Assembly (NCBI RefSeq): GCF_000018045.1
Contig: NC_009792.1
Location: forward strand, 62,001-126,000
Length of the DNA: 64,000 bases
Reading direction: 5' to 3'
Origin: Citrobacter koseri ATCC BAA-895
GTDB lineage: Bacteria > Pseudomonadota > Gammaproteobacteria > Enterobacterales > Enterobacteriaceae
Positions 58,025-64,000 of this stretch are shown here, in pieces (position 1 is the stretch's first letter; each line of letters starts with the position of its first letter). The translations under genes were made by a program, and so were the position numbers. The notes under the pieces are model-generated. The model saw only the letters and a list, made by a program, of their open reading frames with translations. It was not told where the DNA came from and made no database searches.

Positions 58025-59284
58025 ATGAATCTTACCGAATTAAAGAATACGCCGGTTTCTGAGCTGATCACTCTCGGCGAAAATATGGGGCTGGAAAACC
58101 TGGCTCGTATGCGCAAGCAGGACATTATTTTTGCCATCCTGAAGCAGCACGCAAAGAGTGGCGAAGATATCTTTGGTGACGGTGTGCTGGAGATATTGCA
58201 GGATGGATTTGGTTTCCTCCGCTCTGCAGACAGCTCCTACCTCGCCGGTCCTGATGACATCTACGTTTCTCCCAGCCAAATCCGCCGTTTCAACCTCCGC
58301 ACTGGTGACACCATTTCTGGTAAGATTCGCCCGCCAAAAGAAGGCGAACGTTACTTTGCGCTGTTGAAAGTTAACGAAGTTAACTACGACAAACCTGAAA
58401 ACGCCCGTAATAAAATCCTCTTTGAGAACTTAACGCCGCTGCACGCGAACTCACGTCTGCGTATGGAACGTGGTAACGGTTCTACTGAAGATTTAACGGC
58501 TCGCGTACTGGATTTGGCTTCCCCGATTGGCCGTGGTCAGCGTGGTCTGATCGTCGCACCGCCGAAAGCGGGTAAAACTATGCTGTTGCAGAACATCGCG
58601 CAGAGCATTGCTTACAACCACCCTGACTGCGTACTGATGGTGCTGCTGATCGACGAACGTCCAGAAGAAGTAACCGAAATGCAGCGTCTGGTAAAAGGTG
58701 AAGTGGTTGCTTCCACCTTCGACGAACCGGCATCCCGTCACGTTCAGGTTGCTGAAATGGTAATCGAGAAGGCGAAGCGTCTGGTTGAACACAAAAAAGA
58801 CGTCATCATTCTGCTCGACTCCATCACTCGTCTGGCTCGCGCCTACAACACCGTGGTGCCGGCTTCTGGTAAAGTCCTGACCGGTGGTGTGGACGCCAAC
58901 GCCCTGCACCGTCCGAAGCGTTTCTTCGGCGCGGCGCGTAACGTGGAAGAGGGCGGCAGCCTGACCATTATCGCAACGGCGCTGATCGACACCGGTTCTA
59001 AGATGGATGAAGTGATCTACGAAGAGTTTAAAGGCACCGGTAACATGGAGCTGCACCTCTCCCGTAAGATCGCTGAAAAACGCGTCTTCCCGGCTATCGA
59101 CTACAACCGTTCCGGTACGCGTAAAGAAGAGCTGCTCACCACTCAGGAAGAGCTACAGAAAATGTGGATCCTGCGCAAAATCATCCATCCGATGGGTGAA
59201 ATCGACGCGATGGAATTCCTCATTAACAAGCTGGCAATGACCAAGACCAACGACGACTTCTTCGACATGATGAAGCGTTCGTAA
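58025..59284 (+). CDS. rho: Transcription termination factor Rho
   Basis: Hexameric RNA-dependent ATPase ending transcription at rut sites; represses its own gene through the leader. 419 residues. N-terminal helix bundle MNLTELKNTPVSELI, primary RNA-binding fold with DGFGFLRS near 60-67, Walker A PPKAGKT near 179-185, Walker B DVIILLDSITR, and Q/R loops. The start at 58025 fits the exact family N-terminus; an upstream in-frame start at 57953 would use leader sequence. Confidence 0.99.
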   Translation: MNLTELKNTPVSELITLGENMGLENLARMRKQDIIFAILKQHAKSGEDIFGDGVLEILQDGFGFLRSADSSYLAGPDDIYVSPSQIRRFNLRTGDTISGKIRPPKEGERYFALLKVNEVNYDKPENARNKILFENLTPLHANSRLRMERGNGSTEDLTARVLDLASPIGRGQRGLIVAPPKAGKTMLLQNIAQSIAYNHPDCVLMVLLIDERPEEVTEMQRLVKGEVVASTFDEPASRHVQVAEMVIEKAKRLVEHKKDVIILLDSITRLARAYNTVVPASGKVLTGGVDANALHRPKRFFGAARNVEEGGSLTIIATALIDTGSKMDEVIYEEFKGTGNMELHLSRKIAEKRVFPAIDYNRSGTRKEELLTTQEELQKMWILRKIIHPMGEIDAMEFLINKLAMTKTNDDFFDMMKRS

Positions 59285-59299
59285 GTCCGGCTGATACCG

Positions 59300-59330
59300 A
59301 AAACGCCACGTTTTTACGTGGCGTTTTTCT
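59300..59330 (+). terminator. rho terminator
   Basis: Hairpin aaacgccacg-tttt-tacgtggcgttt followed by T-rich sequence, about 16 bp after the rho stop. Confidence 0.9.
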
Positions 59331-59513
59331 TTTACGATTTATCTGATCTGTTAGTCAAATAAACAAGTCATCATCACATTCATTATGTGGAATTGCTGTG
59401 GGCTGTATAAACTACGAGTGGTCGAAAGTGTAATGTTCTGAATGCTCTCTTCTAGAGACAGACGTAACGCATTATACTTTAAGGAAATGATATATGCTGA
59501 GAGCACATACACT

Positions 59514-60617
59514 GTGAATTTACTCGCTGCTTTATCTGAGCTAATCAGTATTTTTTTATTCACAACCATTTTTATTTTTCTTGCGCGAAAAGTAGCCATC
59601 AAGATAGGTTTAGTGGATAAACCCAATTTTCGTAAACGGCACCAGGGGGTGGTTCCTTTGGTTGGCGGGATTTCTGTGTTCGCAGGAATCAGCTTTATGT
59701 TTGCTCTCTCGGATTACTATATTCCGCACGCATCGTTATACCTTTTTTCTGCTGGTGTGCTGGTTTTGGTCGGCGCATTGGATGATCGTTTTGACATTAG
59801 CGTGAAAATTCGCGCTGTGGTACAGGCCGCTATTGCTGTTGTCATGATGGTGATAGGGAAACTCCATCTCAGTAGCCTGGGGTATATTTTCGGTCCCTGG
59901 GAATTGGTGCTCGGCCCCTTTGGCTATTTCCTCACGCTCTTTGCCGTCTGGGCGGCGATCAATGCTTTCAATATGGTTGATGGTATTGATGGCTTACTTG
60001 GCGGGCTGTCCAGCGTCTCATTTGCCGCAATGGGACTGATTCTGTGGTTTGATGGGCAGACGAGTCTGGCGGTATGGTGTTTCGCCATGATCGCCGCGAT
60101 TCTGCCCTATATCATGTTAAACCTTGGTGTTCTGGGGCGTCGTTATAAAGTCTTTATGGGCGATGCGGGCAGTACGCTGATTGGCTTCACGGTCATCTGG
60201 ATCCTGCTGGAAACCACGCAGGGTAAAACGCATCCTATCAGCCCGGTTACTGCGCTGTGGATTATTGCGATTCCATTGATGGACATGGTGGCGATTATGT
60301 ATCGTCGCCTGCGTAAGGGCATGAGCCCCTTTTCTCCCGATCGCCAGCATATTCATCATTTGATCATGCGTGCAGGGTTTACTTCCCGACAGGCATTTGT
60401 TCTCATTACGCTCGCCGCTGCGATTCTGGCTTCCATTGGCGTTGCCGCAGAATATTCCCATTTTGTTCCAGAATGGGTCATGTTGGTGCTCTTTTTGCTA
60501 GCATTCTTCCTTTACGGTTACTGCATTAAGCGTGCCTGGAAGGTGGCGAGATTTATTAAGCGTGTGAAGCGCAGACTACGCAGAAACCGTGATAACAATC
60601 CAACAATAACCAAGTAA
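59514..60617 (+). CDS. wecA: Undecaprenyl-phosphate GlcNAc-1-phosphate transferase WecA (Rfe)
   Basis: Transfers GlcNAc-1-P from UDP-GlcNAc to undecaprenyl phosphate, starting enterobacterial common antigen and many O antigens. 367 residues from a GTG at 59514, as in E. coli; a frame open from 59442 has no family support. About eleven membrane helices; catalytic loops ALDDRFD near 90, NAFNMVDGIDGLLGG near 156, and HIHH in the SPDRQHIHHLIMR loop near 280. First of the wec cluster. Confidence 0.97.
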   Translation: MNLLAALSELISIFLFTTIFIFLARKVAIKIGLVDKPNFRKRHQGVVPLVGGISVFAGISFMFALSDYYIPHASLYLFSAGVLVLVGALDDRFDISVKIRAVVQAAIAVVMMVIGKLHLSSLGYIFGPWELVLGPFGYFLTLFAVWAAINAFNMVDGIDGLLGGLSSVSFAAMGLILWFDGQTSLAVWCFAMIAAILPYIMLNLGVLGRRYKVFMGDAGSTLIGFTVIWILLETTQGKTHPISPVTALWIIAIPLMDMVAIMYRRLRKGMSPFSPDRQHIHHLIMRAGFTSRQAFVLITLAAAILASIGVAAEYSHFVPEWVMLVLFLLAFFLYGYCIKRAWKVARFIKRVKRRLRRNRDNNPTITK

Positions 60618-60629
60618 ATTGAGGATGCG

Positions 60630-61676
60630 ATGACACAACCATTACCGGGGGCACACGCCGTGAGCGCTGAAAATGAACTGGATATTCGTGGGTTGTTTCG
60701 TACCTTGTGGGCTGGGAAGCTATGGATTGTGGGAATAGGGCTGGCTTTTGCGCTTATTGCGTTAGCGTATACGTTTTTTGCCCGTCAGGAGTGGAGCGCA
60801 ACGGCGATTTCCGACCGCCCCACCGTCAATATGCTGGGCGGCTATTACTCCCAACAGCAGTTTTTGCGCAACCTTGATATCAAAGCCAGCCTCGCGCCGG
60901 CCGATCAGCCTTCGGTAATGGATGAAGCGTATAAAGAGTTCGTCATGCAACTGGCGTCCTGGGATACGCGTCGCGATTTCTGGCTACAGACCGATTATTA
61001 CAAGCAGCGCATGGTTGGCAACAGCAAAGCCGATGCCGCGATGCTGGATGAAATGATCAATAACATTCAGTTCACGCCAGGCGATTTCACTCGCAACACC
61101 AATGATAGCGTGAAGCTGATTGCGGAAACGGCGCCCGATGCCAACAACCTGCTTCGCCAGTATGTGGCGTTTGCCAGCCAGCGTGCGGCGAGCCATCTGA
61201 ATGATGAGTTAAAAGGCGCATGGGCCGCGCGGACTATCCAGATGAAAGCGCAGGTTAAACGCCAGGAAGAGGTGGCGAAAAGCATTTTCTCTCGTCGTGT
61301 TCATAGCATTGAACAGGCGCTCAAAATTGCCGAACAGCATAATATTTCTCGTACGGCTACCGATGTTCCTGCCGATGAATTACCCGACTCTGAGCTGTTT
61401 TTGCTTGGCCGCCCTATGCTACAAGCGCGTCTTGAAAACCTTCAGGCTGTCGGTCCGGCATTCGATCTGGACTATGATCAAAACCGGGCCATGTTGAACA
61501 CGCTGAACGTGGGGCCGACGTTGGACCCGCGTTTCCAGACCTATCGTTATTTGCGCACGCCGGAAGAACCGGTAAAACGCGATAGCCCGCGCCGTGCTTT
61601 CCTGATGGTTATGTGGGGCATTGTTGGGGCGCTGATCGGGGCTGGCGTCGCATTAACCCGCCGCCGCGCGATTTAG
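60630..61676 (+). CDS. wzzE: ECA polysaccharide chain-length modulator WzzE
   Basis: Controls the length of common antigen chains. 348 residues with the Wzz layout: one transmembrane helix at about 33-51 (LWIVGIGLAFALIALAYTFF), a long periplasmic helical domain, and a second helix near the end (about 322-342, GIVGALIGAGVAL) preceded by proline-rich RDSPRRAF. It starts 12 bp after wecA. Confidence 0.96.
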   Translation: MTQPLPGAHAVSAENELDIRGLFRTLWAGKLWIVGIGLAFALIALAYTFFARQEWSATAISDRPTVNMLGGYYSQQQFLRNLDIKASLAPADQPSVMDEAYKEFVMQLASWDTRRDFWLQTDYYKQRMVGNSKADAAMLDEMINNIQFTPGDFTRNTNDSVKLIAETAPDANNLLRQYVAFASQRAASHLNDELKGAWAARTIQMKAQVKRQEEVAKSIFSRRVHSIEQALKIAEQHNISRTATDVPADELPDSELFLLGRPMLQARLENLQAVGPAFDLDYDQNRAMLNTLNVGPTLDPRFQTYRYLRTPEEPVKRDSPRRAFLMVMWGIVGALIGAGVALTRRRAI

Positions 61677-61687
61677 CAACATCTCAG

Positions 61688-61711
61688 CAGTGAGGGGTTA
61701 GGCCCTCACTG
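61688..61711 (+). other. Hairpin between wzzE and wecB
   Basis: Inverted repeat CAGTGAGGG-gttagg-CCCTCACTG in the 55-bp spacer, with no T run. It is likely an mRNA stabiliser or processing point within the wec transcript rather than a terminator. Confidence 0.6.
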
Positions 61712-61731
61712 CCTATTCGAAGAGAATCGAT

Positions 61732-62862
61732 GTGAAAGTACTGACTGTATTTGGCACGCGACCGGAGGCCATCAAGATGGCGCCTCTGGTTCATGCGCTG
61801 GCAAAGGACCCTCATTTTGAGGCAAAAGTCTGCGTTACTGCGCAGCATCGGGAGATGCTCGATCAGGTTTTGAATCTCTTTTCTATTGTGCCTGACTACG
61901 ATCTCAATATTATGCAGCCGGGTCAGGGGCTGACAGAGATTACCTGTCGAATTCTGGAAGGATTAAAACCGATTCTTGCCGATTTTAAACCTGATGTCGT
62001 ATTGGTGCATGGCGATACGACAACCACTCTCGCCACCAGTCTGGCGGCTTTCTACCAGCGTATCCCTGTCGGTCATGTAGAGGCCGGGCTGCGAACCGGC
62101 GATCTCTACTCCCCCTGGCCTGAAGAGGCGAACCGCACCTTGACCGGTCGCCTGGCGATGTACCATTTTGCGCCGACGGAAAATTCACGGCAGAATTTAC
62201 TGCGGGAACAGATCCCTGATAACCACATCTTTGTCACCGGCAATACCGTGATTGATGCGCTGATCTGGGTGCGCGATCGTGTACTGGCCAGCGATACGCT
62301 ACGCGCCGAACTGGCAAAGCGGTATCCTTTCCTGTGTGACGATAAAAAAATGATCCTGGTGACCGGACATCGCCGTGAGAGCTTTGGCCGGGGGTTTGAG
62401 CAAATCTGTCATGCGCTGGCGGAGATAGCCGCTACCAATCAGGATGTACAAATTGTGTATCCGGTTCACCTGAATCCCAACGTCAGCGAACCGGTTAACC
62501 GCATCCTGGGTCATGTTGAAAATGTGATACTGATTGAGCCGCAGGATTACCTGCCGTTTGTCTGGCTGATGAACCACGCCTGGCTGATCCTTACCGATTC
62601 CGGCGGGATTCAGGAAGAGGCGCCGTCATTAGGCAAACCGGTGTTGGTTATGCGCGAAATGACGGAACGGCCAGAAGCCGTTACCGCTGGCACGGTGCGT
62701 CTGGTGGGAACCGATTCACACCGTATTGTGGAAGAAGTTACACGTTTGCTGCACGACGAAAATGAATATCAAACCATGAGCCGCGCCCATAATCCTTATG
62801 GCGACGGGCAGGCGTGCGGCCGCATTTTACACGCGTTAAAAAATAATCGGGTATCGCTATGA
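61732..62862 (+). CDS. wecB: UDP-N-acetylglucosamine 2-epimerase WecB
   Basis: Makes UDP-ManNAc from UDP-GlcNAc for common antigen. 376 residues, GT-B-like fold. Start is GTG at 61732 after AGAGAAT. Family blocks VFGTRPEAIKMAPL, VHGDTTTTLATSLAAF, HVEAGLRTGD, VTGHRRESFG and LTDSGGIQEEAPSLGKPVLV. Its stop overlaps wecC in ATGA. Confidence 0.97.
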   Translation: MKVLTVFGTRPEAIKMAPLVHALAKDPHFEAKVCVTAQHREMLDQVLNLFSIVPDYDLNIMQPGQGLTEITCRILEGLKPILADFKPDVVLVHGDTTTTLATSLAAFYQRIPVGHVEAGLRTGDLYSPWPEEANRTLTGRLAMYHFAPTENSRQNLLREQIPDNHIFVTGNTVIDALIWVRDRVLASDTLRAELAKRYPFLCDDKKMILVTGHRRESFGRGFEQICHALAEIAATNQDVQIVYPVHLNPNVSEPVNRILGHVENVILIEPQDYLPFVWLMNHAWLILTDSGGIQEEAPSLGKPVLVMREMTERPEAVTAGTVRLVGTDSHRIVEEVTRLLHDENEYQTMSRAHNPYGDGQACGRILHALKNNRVSL

Positions 62863-64000
62863 GTTTTACGACCATTTCTGTTATTGGGCTGGGATACATC
62901 GGGTTGCCGACGGCTGCGGCCTTTGCTTCTCGCCAAAAGCACGTTATTGGCGTGGATATCAATCAGCAGGCGGTGGACACCATCAACCGTGGAGCCATCC
63001 ATATTGTTGAGCCGGATCTGGATAGCGTCGTGAAAACTGCGGTTGAAGGCGGATTCCTCCGGGCAACGACAACGCCGGTAGCAGCCGACGCGTACTTGAT
63101 CGCCGTGCCGACGCCGTTCAAGGGCGATCACGACCCCGATATGGTTTATGTCGAAGCGGCCGCGAAATCTATTGCTCCCGTACTGAAAAAAGGCGCGCTG
63201 GTCATCCTCGAATCCACCTCGCCGGTGGGCGCGACAGAACAAATGGCCGCATGGCTGGCGGAAATGCGCCCGGATCTGACTTTCCCGCAGCAGGCGGGGG
63301 AACAGGCTGATGTGAACATTGCCTACTGCCCGGAGCGCGTATTGCCAGGTCAGGTCATGGTGGAGCTTATCAAAAATGACCGCGTGATTGGCGGCATGAC
63401 GCCGGTATGTTCTGCGCGTGCCAGCGAGTTGTACAAGATTTTCCTTGAAGGCGAGTGTGTGGTGACTAATTCCCGCACCGCCGAAATGTGTAAGCTCACG
63501 GAAAACAGCTTCCGTGACGTCAATATCGCCTTTGCGAACGAGCTGTCGCTGATTTGCGCCGATCAGGGGATTAACGTCTGGGAACTGATTCGTCTGGCGA
63601 ATCGTCATCCGCGCGTGAATATTCTCCAGCCTGGGCCGGGCGTGGGCGGCCACTGCATCGCCGTCGATCCGTGGTTTATTGTGGCGCAAAACCCGCAGCA
63701 GGCACGGCTGATCCGTACCGCGCGTGAAGTGAACGACGGTAAACCACACTGGGTGGTGGCGCAGGTGAAAGCCGCAGTGGCGGATTGCCTGACGGCAACG
63801 AATAAGCGCGCCAGCGACATCAAAATCGCCTGCTTTGGTCTGGCGTTTAAACCGAATATTGACGATCTGCGTGAAAGCCCGGCGATGGGCATTGCGCAGG
63901 AGATTGCGCAATGGCATGCCGGTGAAACGCTGGTGGTAGAGCCTAATATTCATCAGTTGCCGAAAAAACTGGAAGGTCGCTGCACGTTAGCCACGCTGGA
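62859..64000 (+). CDS. wecC: UDP-N-acetyl-D-mannosaminuronate dehydrogenase WecC, 3' end missing
   Basis: Oxidises UDP-ManNAc to UDP-ManNAcA with NAD, for common antigen. About 380 of an expected 420 residues lie in the window, in frame to the edge. Rossmann motif VIGLGYIGLPTAAAFASRQK at the N-terminus; LESTSPVG; catalytic Cys in GPGVGGHCIAVDPWF near 266; KPNIDDLRESPAM. The start overlaps the wecB stop by 4 bp. Confidence 0.97.
   Translation, partial: MSFTTISVIGLGYIGLPTAAAFASRQKHVIGVDINQQAVDTINRGAIHIVEPDLDSVVKTAVEGGFLRATTTPVAADAYLIAVPTPFKGDHDPDMVYVEAAAKSIAPVLKKGALVILESTSPVGATEQMAAWLAEMRPDLTFPQQAGEQADVNIAYCPERVLPGQVMVELIKNDRVIGGMTPVCSARASELYKIFLEGECVVTNSRTAEMCKLTENSFRDVNIAFANELSLICADQGINVWELIRLANRHPRVNILQPGPGVGGHCIAVDPWFIVAQNPQQARLIRTAREVNDGKPHWVVAQVKAAVADCLTATNKRASDIKIACFGLAFKPNIDDLRESPAMGIAQEIAQWHAGETLVVEPNIHQLPKKLEGRCTLATL

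Noticed and set aside
62796..63953. 385-codon open frame antisense to wecC
   Set aside because: The plus strand encodes WecC with all catalytic motifs; the antisense frame has no support.

Overview
The window is a stretch of core chromosome from an enteric gammaproteobacterium of the Escherichia/Salmonella/Citrobacter group. It runs pst-glm-atp-rsmG/mnmG-oriC-mioC-asn-rbs-rrn-ilv-rep-trxA-rho-wec in the order familiar from E. coli. Protein lengths match the E. coli orthologues almost gene by gene. The 16S V6 region is E. coli-like, while several proteins (HdfR, WecA) look closer to Salmonella/Citrobacter. The 23S gene has no intervening sequences and ilvG is intact. I would place it in Citrobacter or a close relative, but the species is not fixed by what I can see.

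Layout. 1-5083 (minus strand): start of pstC, pstS with PhoB boxes, then glmS and glmU, whose spacer carries an ERIC element and a REP pair. 5396-12282 (minus): the whole ATP synthase operon atpIBEFHAGDC. 12898-15513 (minus): rsmG and mnmG. 15602-15869: chromosome origin oriC. 15886-18026: mioC, asnC and the divergent asnA. 18031-20972 (minus): viaA-ravA. 21277-23145: kup. 23317-29207: the ribose operon rbsDACBK-rbsR, convergent with and overlapping hsrA, which follows yieP (29173-31316, minus). 31468-37050: a complete rRNA operon with tRNA-Glu in the spacer and tRNA-Asp and tRNA-Trp at the end. 37118-39955: hdfR, maoP and yifB/comM. 40307-49487: ilvL-X-G-M-E-D-A, then ilvY divergent from ilvC. 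49607-49888: ppiC.

50083-52284 is the least ordinary part: a compact three-gene plus-strand cluster encoding a Crp/Fnr-family regulator, a nucleoside phosphorylase (NP-I family) and a second PnuC-type vitamin/nucleoside transporter. It sits between ppiC and rep, where I recall no such genes in E. coli K-12. Two near-identical palindromes of Crp/Fnr geometry lie 74 bp apart just upstream. I propose a self-regulated salvage system, perhaps for nicotinamide riboside or a related nucleoside; the substrate is inference.

52384-64000: rep, gppA and rhlB (minus), trxA, the rho leader and rho, and the start of the enterobacterial common antigen cluster wecA-wzzE-wecB-wecC, with wecC cut by the window edge. 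The rhoL leader-peptide frame upstream of rho is recognisable but has lost its expected start codon. Apart from REP/BIME and ERIC repeats I see no insertion sequence, prophage or CRISPR array.
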